Both the position numbers and the translations under genes were made by a program. Positions 12,685 to 21,137 of a stretch of 35,630 bases of DNA are shown one piece after another; the stretch's first letter is position 1, and the number at the start of each line of letters is the position of its first letter. Origin of the DNA: a virus; IMG/VR virus record IMGVR_UViG_3300045107_000625, positions 1 to 35,630 of that record; one strand, given 5' to 3'. The notes under the pieces were generated by a model that was not told where the DNA came from, did no database searches, and saw only the letters and a list, made by a program, of their open reading frames with translations.

Positions 12685-14159
12685 TGGCTAGATCTGTGCA
12701 GGGTATGGCGGTGGGTAGAGGCTCGGAGCTGCTCGAGTTACGATTGGCGTTCGAGCCCGCCGAAGATCCTCAGACTGCCGATACCTACGCCAAAGGGACA
12801 TATATCCCCTGGCTGTTAGACCCCCTGCAAACCATTGAGTTCTACAGCGGCAATCCGTGGCTAGCGGGGATTGGCAAGCTCATTGCAGATGGGGTCAGCG
12901 GGGGCATCTGGAGCTTGAAGGCACGGGAATACGACCTGGCTGGCAAACCGATTGATAGCGCCAGCACCGAGGAGTTTGCTCGAGCAATGGCCTGGCTGAG
13001 TCATGAAGACATTTGCCAGGATGGGGTTTCGCTGTACGGGTTGAAGCAGTTTTTGCGTACCGCCATTACTCACCTCGAGCAGACCGGCAACTTGTTTATC
13101 GTACCCACCCGCGATCTGGCGGGGCGCAACCTGTGGCGTATCGCCATACTGTTGCCCCAGTACGTGCGCTATATCGTAAATCGCGATCTGGACGGCCAAC
13201 AGCACAGTATCCAGCTCTACCAGCTCGACCCCTTCTTCGGGGCACAGTACTTTGTGGAATACGGCAAGCGCCCCCGTGGGGACCGCAAAACTAGAGAGTT
13301 TATTCACGTCCGATTACCCAATACCCTCAGCAGTGTGTACGGCTTACCACCCTGGCTCGAGGCCAGAGACGCGGTAGCTCTGGACAACGCTCACCGCAAC
13401 TACGTGAAGAGCTTTTTTAGCAACCACGCTGCCCCGCGCTGGATGGTGGACATTACTCAGGATCCCGCCTGGAGTGGCCCCGAAGCTACTCAGGCCGACC
13501 TCGAGGCGGTTTATGGTTACATCAAAAACTATTTGGCCGCCAACCGAGGGGATATGGCGGGCCGCAACCTGATTACGCAGTATCCCGGCGGTATCAAGGT
13601 AGTGGTGACTCCCCTCGACCACAAACTCGACGACCCTACCTTTGCTACCACCACCAAACACATCCGCGACCAGATTATGGCCGTGCGACACGTCAGCCTG
13701 ATTGACCTGGGCCTGCCCGAGGGCGGCTACCGTGCCACCGCCGAGACCCAGAGCAACAACTTCCGTGAACAGGTGCTCGAGCCCGCCGCCTCTCCGCTCA
13801 TAGCCCTCATCAACCGCCTGCTCCACACCCCTCAGCCCTCTGGCCTGGGCATCACCCAGTGGGATTTTCATATCGAGTTCCGCGATGCGGCTGCGCTGCT
13901 TCAGCGCATCGAAACGCTGGTCAAATCCACCGGAGTTCCGTTTATGACTCAGGATGAGGCGCGCGCTGAGGTAGGTCTGGAGGGGATGGATTTAGACGAT
14001 ATTTACATTCCTGCTAACATGGTCGCCGTTGACCAGGTGGATATTGGCGAAGATAGCCTCGAGGCCACTCCTGACCTCGAGCCTGCCGCCGACAACACCC
14101 CTGCCGACGAAACCGCCCTACAGCCCGACGGCAATCAGCCGCCCCTGCCCAGCGCCTGA
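12684..14159 (+). CDS. Portal protein (HK97/SPP1-like)
   Basis: 491 residues. Start ATG 12684 overlaps the terminase stop. Portal-type sequence runs through the middle: FIHVRLPNTLSSVYGLPPWLEARDAVALDNAHRNYVKSFF and PGGIKVVVTPLDHKLDDPTF, then ATAETQSNNFREQVLEPAA, all typical of PBSX/HK97-type portals. It forms the dodecameric ring at one capsid vertex through which DNA is packaged. The acidic, Pro-rich C-terminus (about 455-491) is probably disordered. The stop overlaps the MuF gene. Confidence 0.93.
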   Translation: MARSVQGMAVGRGSELLELRLAFEPAEDPQTADTYAKGTYIPWLLDPLQTIEFYSGNPWLAGIGKLIADGVSGGIWSLKAREYDLAGKPIDSASTEEFARAMAWLSHEDICQDGVSLYGLKQFLRTAITHLEQTGNLFIVPTRDLAGRNLWRIAILLPQYVRYIVNRDLDGQQHSIQLYQLDPFFGAQYFVEYGKRPRGDRKTREFIHVRLPNTLSSVYGLPPWLEARDAVALDNAHRNYVKSFFSNHAAPRWMVDITQDPAWSGPEATQADLEAVYGYIKNYLAANRGDMAGRNLITQYPGGIKVVVTPLDHKLDDPTFATTTKHIRDQIMAVRHVSLIDLGLPEGGYRATAETQSNNFREQVLEPAASPLIALINRLLHTPQPSGLGITQWDFHIEFRDAAALLQRIETLVKSTGVPFMTQDEARAEVGLEGMDLDDIYIPANMVAVDQVDIGEDSLEATPDLEPAADNTPADETALQPDGNQPPLPSA

Positions 14160-15517
14160 TGCAAACTCGGCCCATCCGCACGGTGCGTCACCACATGGCC
14201 TTGGTCGAGGCGGCGGTAGCCGATTACGCCGAGGCCCTGTGGGCCGCTACCGCCCCGCCGTTGCTGCGCTGGGTACGGCGGATGCTGCGCGAGCTACGAC
14301 CCAGCATCCATCTGTTATTGCAAACCCGAGCGTTCGATGAGGCCGACGCGCTGGCGAACCTCATCCGGCAGCTCGCCCAGGGCCAGGAGCCGCCCAACCT
14401 CGGGCCCGCCCTGGACGGCCTAGCCTCAACAATCAACCTGCAATACGGTCTTCTGCCCTCTGACCCCAGAGCCGCTCAGCTCGAGGCCAGTTTTCGGCAA
14501 ATGCTGGAGGCCGATACCAGTAGCTACTGGCGCACCCTGACCGACCCGGCTACCTTGGCAGGCCACATCATAGAGGCTAAAAATGCCGGGTTGGGCTTGG
14601 ATGCCATCGCCAAACAGGTTAGCAACATCTACCGGGCTAACTACCCTGCCAGCGCCCGCCTGGTGCGCACCCTCTACAACGCTGGGGCCAACCGGGCCCA
14701 GCTCGAGGCTCTGCGGGCCAGCGGCTATACCCATAAGCAGTGGCTGGCCACTCCCGGCCCCCGCACCCGCCCGGCCCACGCTCAGGCCAATGGACAGGTC
14801 AAGCCGCTCGAGCAGCCGTTCGTGGTGGGAGGCTATAACCTGATGTACCCCGGAGACCGCAGCCTGGGCGCACCAGCGGGGATGACGGTCAACTGCCGGT
14901 GTACGCTGGTGGGCAGTGGAAACCCCGCAGGTGATACAGTTTCTGACGTGCGCGAAGAACGCATTCGTCAAGGGGTTCAGTATCAGGTAGGCGTGTCGCA
15001 ACTTTCAGCCCGCGATACTCAAACCGTGTTGCGAGGCTTCAACCAGGCAGGATTAGTGGACTACCTCAAAACCCGGCCCCTTCAAGAACTTTCTTTTGCT
15101 CCCCTGCCCCAACCACAAAAAGGGTTTTTGGCAGCCCAATACGATGAAATCGAGGCCCGTCTAATAGTTCACCCCACTCGCCCAGCACAAACCTATAAAC
15201 AGGCTTTCAAACCTCAAACCCTCGAAACTTTTTCCCAGACCGCTCGCAACCGTCTCGAAGCACTCAAATTTTCCGCTATTCACGAGATAGGCCACCATTT
15301 GCTTGCTGACCTGCGCAACCGTCCCGGCTGGCTGGCCCGGCTACAGCAAGCGGCTAAAAAGGGCTTACCTATAAGCCGTCGTGCTGCGGTTGATTGGGAA
15401 GAATATTTCTGCGAGTGCTTTTCCGCTTACACTTTCAATCCTCGTGCACTACAGGCATTTGACCCGGTGGGTTATGCTATAATCAAAGCTGCACGAGAAG
15501 AGTTGAAACTACCATGA
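14159..15517 (+). CDS. MuF-type minor head protein fused to a HEIGH zinc metallopeptidase domain
   Basis: 452 residues. About 1-280 is the phage Mu gpF-like head domain, with the family's conserved end: KQWLATPGPRTRPAHAQANG, then MYPGDRSLGAPAGMTVNCRCTL. Beyond this is an extra C-terminal domain (about 290-452) with HEIGHH at 375-380, a zincin HExxH motif. Downstream EEYFCECFSAY (about 414-424) offers a Glu as third zinc ligand. DNA for the extension looks less GC-rich than the head part. MuF proteins with C-terminal enzymatic domains are known as phage polymorphic toxins, possibly injected with DNA. A capsid-maturation protease is the alternative. Confidence 0.85.
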   Translation: MQTRPIRTVRHHMALVEAAVADYAEALWAATAPPLLRWVRRMLRELRPSIHLLLQTRAFDEADALANLIRQLAQGQEPPNLGPALDGLASTINLQYGLLPSDPRAAQLEASFRQMLEADTSSYWRTLTDPATLAGHIIEAKNAGLGLDAIAKQVSNIYRANYPASARLVRTLYNAGANRAQLEALRASGYTHKQWLATPGPRTRPAHAQANGQVKPLEQPFVVGGYNLMYPGDRSLGAPAGMTVNCRCTLVGSGNPAGDTVSDVREERIRQGVQYQVGVSQLSARDTQTVLRGFNQAGLVDYLKTRPLQELSFAPLPQPQKGFLAAQYDEIEARLIVHPTRPAQTYKQAFKPQTLETFSQTARNRLEALKFSAIHEIGHHLLADLRNRPGWLARLQQAAKKGLPISRRAAVDWEEYFCECFSAYTFNPRALQAFDPVGYAIIKAAREELKLP

Positions 15518-15729
15518 CCGCCCTTCATCCCAACCTTAAACACCTTCAGGCTTTGAAAGCTGAAGCCCGCCAACTGAGGGCCGAAGGTCGTTTGACCCTC
15601 GAGGAGACCCGGCGCATCCTGCTCGCAGCCAAGGCCGCAGCGGGCGATTTGAGCTTTGATGTCTGGTTCGAGCCCCTGGCAGTAGCCTTGCCCCTGGCAC
15701 ATACTCGTCTTATCGTGCCACAGTTATGA
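15514..15729 (+). CDS. Small protein coupled to the MuF-peptidase (71 aa), possible partner or immunity protein
   Basis: ATG 15514 overlaps the MuF stop (ATGA), so the two should be translated together. The first 45 residues are strongly helical and basic (LKHLQALKAEARQLRAEGRLTLEETRRILLAAKAAA), then comes a hydrophobic tail (FDVWFEPLAVALPLAH). No family is recognised. Position directly after a candidate MuF toxin is where immunity genes are usually found, but a head accessory role is equally open. A transcription terminator follows. Confidence 0.65.
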   Translation: MTALHPNLKHLQALKAEARQLRAEGRLTLEETRRILLAAKAAAGDLSFDVWFEPLAVALPLAHTRLIVPQL

Positions 15730-15754
15730 TTGTGCTATAGTTAGTCTTGACACG

Positions 15755-15805
15755 CCCCTCCGGGGATTCGCAGCTTAAAAAGCTGCAACCGGAGGGGTTT
15801 CGTTT
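15755..15805 (+). terminator. Terminator-like hairpin whose 3' arm holds the next gene's Shine-Dalgarno (copy 1)
   Basis: The outer stem CCCCTCCGG (15755-15763) pairs with CCGGAGGGG (15789-15797); the inner stem GCAGCTT (15770-15776) pairs with AAGCTGC (15780-15786). TTTCGTTTTT follows, as in a Rho-independent terminator. GGAGGGG in the 3' arm lies eight bases before TTG 15806, the start of the capsid gene, so the ribosome site is locked in the stem. A second copy with the same outer stem and a different, still paired, inner stem is at 31407-31445. Confidence 0.8.
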
Positions 15806-18001
15806 TTGGCTAAGCCTGCTCAATCCAGCCGCATCCCGCTCCAACTGCGCCGATTGCGGGAGGGGGTAGTGCTGCTGCGGGCCAGCAACGACACCATCGC
15901 CGACAGCTATGGCACGACCATCACCGTCGAGGCCCTGATGCGCGACTGGTGGGAGGGCTACCGGCAGCACCGCACGGTCAGTTTGCAACACAATCTGCCC
16001 AGCCTGCGCGGCATCGCGGGTAAACCAATGGTGGGTGTGGCGACTCGAGTGGACTTCACCCCTCAGCTCGAGGTGGAGTTGCGCGTGCTCGACCCTGAGA
16101 CCCTGAGGCTGCTCGATGGGGGCCAGCTCAGCGGCGGCAGCCTGGAGTTCGTGGCTCTGGAGCAGCGCGCCCAGGTGGTAGGCGGGGTAGAAAGCCGGGT
16201 GTATTACCGACTCGCGGCTGAACCTGAGCTATGCGGTCTAAGCTTAGTGGACGAACCCGGCGTACCCGGCTCTGACGTACTGTCGCTGCGAGCGCTGCCG
16301 GGAAACTGGCAATTTGCGGTGGTAGATCCCAAGGCCCTCGAGGCTACCAGCCCAGCGGGCCTCGAGGGCTTGCGCTGGTTCGACCACCATGATCCCCAGA
16401 GCCACCTGGTGGATGAATCCAAATTGGCTTCAGCTCTGGCTGCACTCAGGGCGGGCGATTTTGTCGTGCCGCCAGAAGCCAGCCTGAGTCGTGAGGAGGT
16501 GGCGCGACGTGCGGCGGAGCACCTGCGTCGGCATACGGCAATCGGCATTGGAATGCGGGGGGAACCCGTCAAAGAGGTGAACGTGAATAAACAGCAGTGG
16601 TTAGAAGCACGCGCTAAGCAACTGGTTGCCGAGGGCGCAAACGAACCCGAAGCTATTACCAAAGCCCAGGCCGAGTACGACAAACTATCTCCCGACTTGC
16701 GGGCCAAAATCGAGGGTAGCGACAAAAAGGAGGCGGATTTCCAGATTGATATCAACTTTGATGTCAACACCGCCCAACCCCAGGCCCGCGCTGCTGCGCC
16801 TGCCACCCCAGCCAAACCCGCCGAGGCTGCGGTGCTCGAGGCCCGTTCCCGCGAGATTGCCCGTGAGGAAATGGCCCGTGTGATGGCGGATACTGCCGAA
16901 AACCCGATGGCCGCATTGGCCGCAGGTTTCGAGGTACGTAGCCGTAAACCCGACCTCGAGGGGGTACTGACTGAGATCATGGCGGCTATCGTCACCCCCT
17001 GGATGGAGCGGCGCAGCCACAGCAGCGACGAAATCCAACGAGCCTATAACATCCTGGCTCGCAATGGGATTGATAAACGCGCCCTGACCCTCGAGGCCAA
17101 CGGCGCGGTCATCTATTCCGACATCGCCCGGCAGTTCGCCATCAAGCCCCAGCCCGACATCATTGCCCGCAACCACTGGCCCAGTGTGCCGATGGGCGGG
17201 GTAAAGAAACGTACGTTCCCCCGGTTCGACCGGGCTGGTATTAGCCATTCCTGGAACCGCGTCAGCAACACCGCCATTGCTGAGAGCGACCCCACCCTGG
17301 ACAATTTTGTCGTCGAGGTAACTCAGCTCAACTCCAAGGTCACAGTGCCCGACGAGTTCCAACAGTTCAACGACCAAGGCCTATCGTTCGTGTCCTCGGT
17401 GCTGCTGCCTGCTATGCGCGCAGCTGCCCAGTACGAGGAAGACCGGCAGTTCTTCCTTTCGACTGGCATCGCCCCCGGCCCAACGACGTTCAACGGCCTG
17501 AAAACCCTGGCTACTGCCACCGTGGTAGCCCCATCCGCCAACGGCGATGCCTTTACCCAGGACATCCTGACCCGAATGCTGCGGGCGTTGCCGGTCAACT
17601 ATCGCAACGATACGTCTCGTCTGGCGTTTTATTTGCCGGTCAGCATCGGCGATGACTACGGCGACATCTTGGCGGCTCGGCAAACCCCTGGCGGCGATGC
17701 CTGGCTCCAGCGCTTCGCCAACCAGCCGGGGCCCATGCCCATCGGCGTACACCGTGGTGTTCCGATTTATACGGTGCCGCATTTGCCCACCAACGAGACC
17801 CAGGGCACCAGCACCAACGCGGCCACGTTGTACTTGGTGCACCGCGACATACCGGTCATCGGGGATGCGGTTACGCTGCGCATTGAACCGTACCGCCGCG
17901 AAAATTTCGTAGACGTGCTGCAACTCCAGGAGTTTGTGGGGCTGGGCTACCAGTGGCCTGAAGCCATCGTGCGCCGCCCCGGAGTACTGCCCAAAGTCTA
18001 A
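15806..18001 (+). CDS. Prohead protease-scaffold-major capsid protein fusion
   Basis: 731 residues in three parts. About 1-190 resembles a prohead protease (XkdF/S78-like), with H62 in LQHNL and a Ser-bearing LSGGSLEF (109-116). About 250-365 is charged and helical, like a scaffold or delta domain. About 370-731 is an HK97-type major capsid protein (for example RFDRAGISHSWNRVSNTAIAE, then QEFVGLGYQWPEA). Start TTG 15806 is served by GGAGGGG. An internal GTG 16583 with AAAGAGGTGA upstream could give a 472-residue scaffold-capsid product, a nested-start arrangement like lambda C/Nu3. Confidence 0.87.
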   Translation: MAKPAQSSRIPLQLRRLREGVVLLRASNDTIADSYGTTITVEALMRDWWEGYRQHRTVSLQHNLPSLRGIAGKPMVGVATRVDFTPQLEVELRVLDPETLRLLDGGQLSGGSLEFVALEQRAQVVGGVESRVYYRLAAEPELCGLSLVDEPGVPGSDVLSLRALPGNWQFAVVDPKALEATSPAGLEGLRWFDHHDPQSHLVDESKLASALAALRAGDFVVPPEASLSREEVARRAAEHLRRHTAIGIGMRGEPVKEVNVNKQQWLEARAKQLVAEGANEPEAITKAQAEYDKLSPDLRAKIEGSDKKEADFQIDINFDVNTAQPQARAAAPATPAKPAEAAVLEARSREIAREEMARVMADTAENPMAALAAGFEVRSRKPDLEGVLTEIMAAIVTPWMERRSHSSDEIQRAYNILARNGIDKRALTLEANGAVIYSDIARQFAIKPQPDIIARNHWPSVPMGGVKKRTFPRFDRAGISHSWNRVSNTAIAESDPTLDNFVVEVTQLNSKVTVPDEFQQFNDQGLSFVSSVLLPAMRAAAQYEEDRQFFLSTGIAPGPTTFNGLKTLATATVVAPSANGDAFTQDILTRMLRALPVNYRNDTSRLAFYLPVSIGDDYGDILAARQTPGGDAWLQRFANQPGPMPIGVHRGVPIYTVPHLPTNETQGTSTNAATLYLVHRDIPVIGDAVTLRIEPYRRENFVDVLQLQEFVGLGYQWPEAIVRRPGVLPKV

Positions 18002-18028
18002 TCCTAATCACGCTCCTCGGAAAAAAGT

Positions 18029-18244
18029 ATGGCTAAAACCGATAAAACCGAAACCACCGTCCTCGAGCCGCAGCCCGAAACCACCGAAACCACGGCAAAC
18101 ACGGTACGGGCCAAACTTGGCCCCAACGCTCCCGCCGGGCGGCTGTTGGTTGGTAATACCGTGTTGACCGCAGCCGAGGCCGCCGAGATTAGCGTTGAGG
18201 AATTCGAAGCGCTCAAAACCGAGTACGACCTGATCCAGGAGTGA
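18029..18244 (+). CDS. Small head protein, hypothetical (71 aa)
   Basis: It lies between the capsid fusion and the connector gene. The first 35 residues are a Thr/Glu-rich, probably disordered tail (KTDKTETTVLEPQPETTETT). The second half is compact: GRLLVGNTVLTAAEAAEISVEEFEALKTEYDL. Its size and position fit head-tail joining or capsid decoration proteins, but no family was recognised. The ribosome site is weak. Confidence 0.65.
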   Translation: MAKTDKTETTVLEPQPETTETTANTVRAKLGPNAPAGRLLVGNTVLTAAEAAEISVEEFEALKTEYDLIQE

Positions 18245-18245
18245 T

Positions 18246-18827
18246 GTGGGCTACCTCAGCACATACGCCGATTCCATTGGTTCCCTGGCTGGCTTCCCTG
18301 CCGATAAGGAGTCTCTGGCGTATGCCGAGGAGCTCATCAGCGCCTACACCGGCTGCTTGTTTGGCGTTGTTCCAACCCCATTCACCAGCAACATCCGCCT
18401 CGAGGCCGCATCCTATCAACTGCCGTTGCCGATTGACGTGCAGAGCGTGAACACTGCTACCGGAGTAGGCCAGGATGCAATTACCCAGGCAACTATAGTA
18501 ATGCCCGCCGCCGGTGTAACCCTCGGTTTGCGCCTCAGTCGCAACCTGCTATATGCCGAGGATGCCGATGGCCTCCCGTACCGTTTTGGCGCAGGGCTGT
18601 GGACGGTGGTAGGCACACGCGGTTATCCCAACGTGCCCGGCGCAATCATCAAGGCCGCGTCATTGCTGGTCGCGGCCTACCTCGAGCCTTCCGACCCCGA
18701 TCGCAGTAGGTTTGCCAACCTCAACCTAGGCGACTTTGGGGGCACCATGCGCCTGAGCGAGTTGCCCGTGCCCGAAGCCATGCAAATGCTCAACGCCTAC
18801 CGCAACCGGGTGCAGGTGTCTTTATGA
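18246..18827 (+). CDS. Head-tail connector (adaptor) protein
   Basis: 193 residues from GTG 18246, two bases after the previous stop. The N-terminal helices (SLAYAEELISAYTGCLFG) resemble gp6/gp15-type adaptors that dock under the portal. The rest has beta segments, then a helical end (IIKAASLLVAAYLEPSDPD and MQMLNAYRNRVQVSL). Gene order (capsid, connector, stopper, gp10-like, terminator) supports the assignment. It overlaps the next gene by four bases. Confidence 0.7.
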   Translation: MGYLSTYADSIGSLAGFPADKESLAYAEELISAYTGCLFGVVPTPFTSNIRLEAASYQLPLPIDVQSVNTATGVGQDAITQATIVMPAAGVTLGLRLSRNLLYAEDADGLPYRFGAGLWTVVGTRGYPNVPGAIIKAASLLVAAYLEPSDPDRSRFANLNLGDFGGTMRLSELPVPEAMQMLNAYRNRVQVSL

Positions 18828-19126
18828 AGGTAGTCGCCACCATCTACCAGTGCCAGGAAACCCTCGAGGCCGGGTTCCCCCACCCCGAGCAGGCCCGTCG
18901 CCGCGTGCTATACCAGGGGCCAGCTCATCTCAGTAGCCCCAATCAGGCCTGGCAGCGGGCTATCGCGCTGGACGGCAGCTACAGCGGCACGTTGTTGGTG
19001 CATGCCAACTGCTCGCTGCAAACGGCGGATGAAGTCTGTGTGGATTCGGAAACCTGGCGAGTGCTGACGGTGGCCCACAGTGCCAGGCAGTGGCGGCTCG
19101 AGCTGGCCCGAAAGGATGTGGCATAA
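18824..19126 (+). CDS. Probable head closure (stopper) protein (100 aa)
   Basis: A small beta-rich protein (ARRRVLYQGPAHLSSPN, then GTLLVHANCSLQTADEVCVDSETWRVLTV), matching in size and order the SPP1 gp16/HK97 gp-type closure proteins that seal the connector after packaging. ATG 18824 overlaps the upstream stop. The assignment is mainly from synteny. Confidence 0.65.
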   Translation: MKVVATIYQCQETLEAGFPHPEQARRRVLYQGPAHLSSPNQAWQRAIALDGSYSGTLLVHANCSLQTADEVCVDSETWRVLTVAHSARQWRLELARKDVA

Positions 19127-19333
19127 ATGGATGCAAGCCAGTTTTGGCTCGAACAGGCTCTGAAGCGCTTAGCAGCAGGCAGCCCTGATTTGAATGCCTT
19201 GGAGATCGAAATCAAATCGGCCTACGCCGCCCTGCTAAGCGAAGAGGACGAGGAAAACGACAGCGAGGAGGCCCCTATGGCGGTGGGCGACGGTCCCATG
19301 ATGCGCGTCAGCGTCAGTGGGCGGAGGAAATAA
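19127..19333 (+). CDS. Small acidic hypothetical protein (68 aa)
   Basis: ATG 19127 begins right after the previous stop and its own stop overlaps the next ATG. A helical N-terminus (DASQFWLEQALKRLAAGS) is followed by a very acidic patch (LLSEEDEENDSEEAP) and a basic end. No family is recognised. It belongs to the head-tail joining cluster. Confidence 0.65.
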   Translation: MDASQFWLEQALKRLAAGSPDLNALEIEIKSAYAALLSEEDEENDSEEAPMAVGDGPMMRVSVSGRRK

Positions 19334-19926
19334 TGCCCCTCGACCCGGCGACTCTGGCCCAGCTCCGGCGCAAACTGCGCGGCGGGCTGGTCGCTGTGGC
19401 TCAGGAGTTGGTCAACCAGGCCAAGGTCCGAGCTACGGCTCACGTAGATACCGGCGAGTTGCGCAATTCCATCACCTACTCAGAGATATCTGACGGCGTA
19501 CTATTTGGCCTACCCGACAGCCCCAAACACCGGGCCTTGGAGCTGGGCTTTGCCCCACACTGGGTTCCTGGCAAATACATCGGCGGCTGGATGGGGCGCA
19601 ACAATGTGGGCCAAATCTACCGCCGCTCGAGCCGTTCGGCAGGTAGCCGCCCCCGGCGCAGCAAACCACTCAAACGGGCAGTGGCAACGGCTACCGGGCT
19701 GTATGTGGGCGGCCCTAACTCCGTACTGGACTACGGGCCGGGCGGTACGTCGGGCATGAGGGTACGGGGCAAATCCCGCGTGTTCAAACGCTGGATGACC
19801 AAAGGGCAGCGCTCCGACGAACTGACTCCGGGCAAGGTGGGGTTCTCGGTGGTGCGCTGGACGGTGCACCACCGTCTGCGGGCCATAGCTGCTCAGGCGT
19901 TCGTGCAGGGGTATCGCAATGGCTAA
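19333..19926 (+). CDS. HK97 gp10-like head-tail joining protein
   Basis: 197 residues. The N-terminal part LVAVAQELVNQAKVRATAHVDTGELRNSITY is the hallmark of the gp10/minor tail Z family ('A-x-x-x-x-P/x-V-D-T-G-x-L-R-x-S'). The following stretch GGPNSVLDYGPGGTSG and a C-terminal helix also fit. Such proteins complete the neck in long-tailed phages. The usual family length is about 130-150, so an insertion (about 75-125, Arg/Ser-rich) makes this one longer. Confidence 0.8.
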   Translation: MPLDPATLAQLRRKLRGGLVAVAQELVNQAKVRATAHVDTGELRNSITYSEISDGVLFGLPDSPKHRALELGFAPHWVPGKYIGGWMGRNNVGQIYRRSSRSAGSRPRRSKPLKRAVATATGLYVGGPNSVLDYGPGGTSGMRVRGKSRVFKRWMTKGQRSDELTPGKVGFSVVRWTVHHRLRAIAAQAFVQGYRNG

Positions 19927-20335
19927 ATCTCAGGCCCTGCGAGAGCTGTATGCGGCCCTCGAGGGCTATCAGCCCCTGGTAGTCCTGACCGGGCACACCC
20001 CTGGGGCTACCAAACTGCCCGAGGCCCGCATCGTGGGCGATGCGGTGCGCCTGCGTCCACACCCCGTCCCCGGTCTAGTGCTGGGGCTAGGGGGCAAAAA
20101 CCAGGGCCGCACCCAGGCTGAGAAAGTTTGGGACGTGAGCCTGATGGTCTATGCGGCAGACGTGTTTGCCGCCGCCGATATCCTGGAAACCCTCGAGGCG
20201 TTCGCCCTTGATAGCCGCTGGACTACCTCCAGCATCCGCAAAGCAGAATGGCTCTCGAGCCAGCAAGTCGAGCTCGAGCCCGACCAGCAATACATCAGTT
20301 GCCAGGTGCTGCTGCGGCTGTACCTGGTGAGTTAG
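19919..20335 (+). CDS. Tail terminator protein
   Basis: 138 residues, overlapping the gp10-like gene by eight bases. The pattern of an N-terminal helix (ALRELYAALEGYQPLVVL), a middle strand region with EKVWDVSLMVYA, and a C-terminal strand (ISCQVLLRLYLVS) fits lambda U/SPP1 gp17-type terminators that cap the tail tube at the head side. Position between neck and major tail protein agrees. Confidence 0.7.
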   Translation: MAKSQALRELYAALEGYQPLVVLTGHTPGATKLPEARIVGDAVRLRPHPVPGLVLGLGGKNQGRTQAEKVWDVSLMVYAADVFAAADILETLEAFALDSRWTTSSIRKAEWLSSQQVELEPDQQYISCQVLLRLYLVS

Positions 20336-20343
20336 GAGGCAGC

Positions 20344-21132
20344 ATGGCAAGGTCGCTAGTAGATAAAACCAAAGTTGGATTTTCGGCGGGGGCTCGGATG
20401 TTCTGGGGGCCCTATGGCAGCACCGAGGCTGCCCTGCAACCGTTAGGGCTGCTGAGCGAGAACGCTACCCTCAACATCGGCCAGACCACCCGCCAGAAGT
20501 TCGACGGGCAGCCGAGACTGTTGGTGGTGCAGGCGATCCAGCAGCAAAGTGCCGAAATTCAGGCGGTAATCCACGAAATCACCAAAGACAATCTCAAACT
20601 GGCCTTGGGCCTGGACACTGCCGACCTGGTGGACACCGCCGGAGTAGACGTGGTGGTGACCAACGAGCAGGTAGTGCTCGACGCGAACGGCAACGGGATA
20701 CTGACTCACCCCATCAAGACCGGCAATGTTCCGGTGGTGACCAACGTGGGCGGGACCGTCACCTACGTGGCCGGGACCGATTACATCTTCATCCCCCGCG
20801 ACCAGTTTGGCCGCAGCGTAATCTACCGGCTTTCCACTGGGGCCATCCCCGCTCAGGCCACCCTCGAGGTGGACTACACCTATACCCCCAACGTGCGCAC
20901 CGAGTTCCCAGTGGGTCAGCGCACCACCATCGTCGAGCGGATGTTCAAAGTCGAGGAAGAATATACCGACGGACGCAAATTGATTGCGCTGCTGTACCGG
21001 GCTAATATCACCGTCAACGGCAACATCACCGTCAACGCTGGGAACGACCAGGGCATGAGCATACCGCTCAAGATAGACGGACTATACGACTCCACCAAAA
21101 ACAAAATCGTCTCAGTGTTCCTCGAGGGTTAG
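20344..21132 (+). CDS. Major tail (tube) protein with an inserted beta domain
   Basis: 262 residues; ATG 20344 follows TTAGGAGGCAGC. The N-terminal (GARMFWGPYGSTEAALQPLGLLSENATLNIG) and C-terminal (VEEEYTDGRKLIALLYRANI) parts fit tail-tube subunits. Between them, residues about 130-183 (GGTVTYVAGTDYIF and ATLEVDYTYTP) form a module that also occurs in the hub protein at about 745-805 (SGTVTYQAGVDYLF, ATIKVSYRYK). It would stack in rings to form the tail tube; the insert probably decorates its outside. Confidence 0.8.
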   Translation: MARSLVDKTKVGFSAGARMFWGPYGSTEAALQPLGLLSENATLNIGQTTRQKFDGQPRLLVVQAIQQQSAEIQAVIHEITKDNLKLALGLDTADLVDTAGVDVVVTNEQVVLDANGNGILTHPIKTGNVPVVTNVGGTVTYVAGTDYIFIPRDQFGRSVIYRLSTGAIPAQATLEVDYTYTPNVRTEFPVGQRTTIVERMFKVEEEYTDGRKLIALLYRANITVNGNITVNAGNDQGMSIPLKIDGLYDSTKNKIVSVFLEG

Positions 21133-21137
21133 TTGCA

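Noticed and set aside
15736-15752. Promoter (TATAGT and TTGACA) ahead of the capsid gene
   Set aside because: The two boxes are in the wrong order and neither has a partner at 16-18 bp. The corresponding site at 31389 (TACACT) also lacks a -35 box.
16204-17923. Long minus-strand frames opposite the capsid gene
   Set aside because: Their composition follows the complementary codon pattern of the capsid gene, and they lie wholly inside it without promoters or starts.
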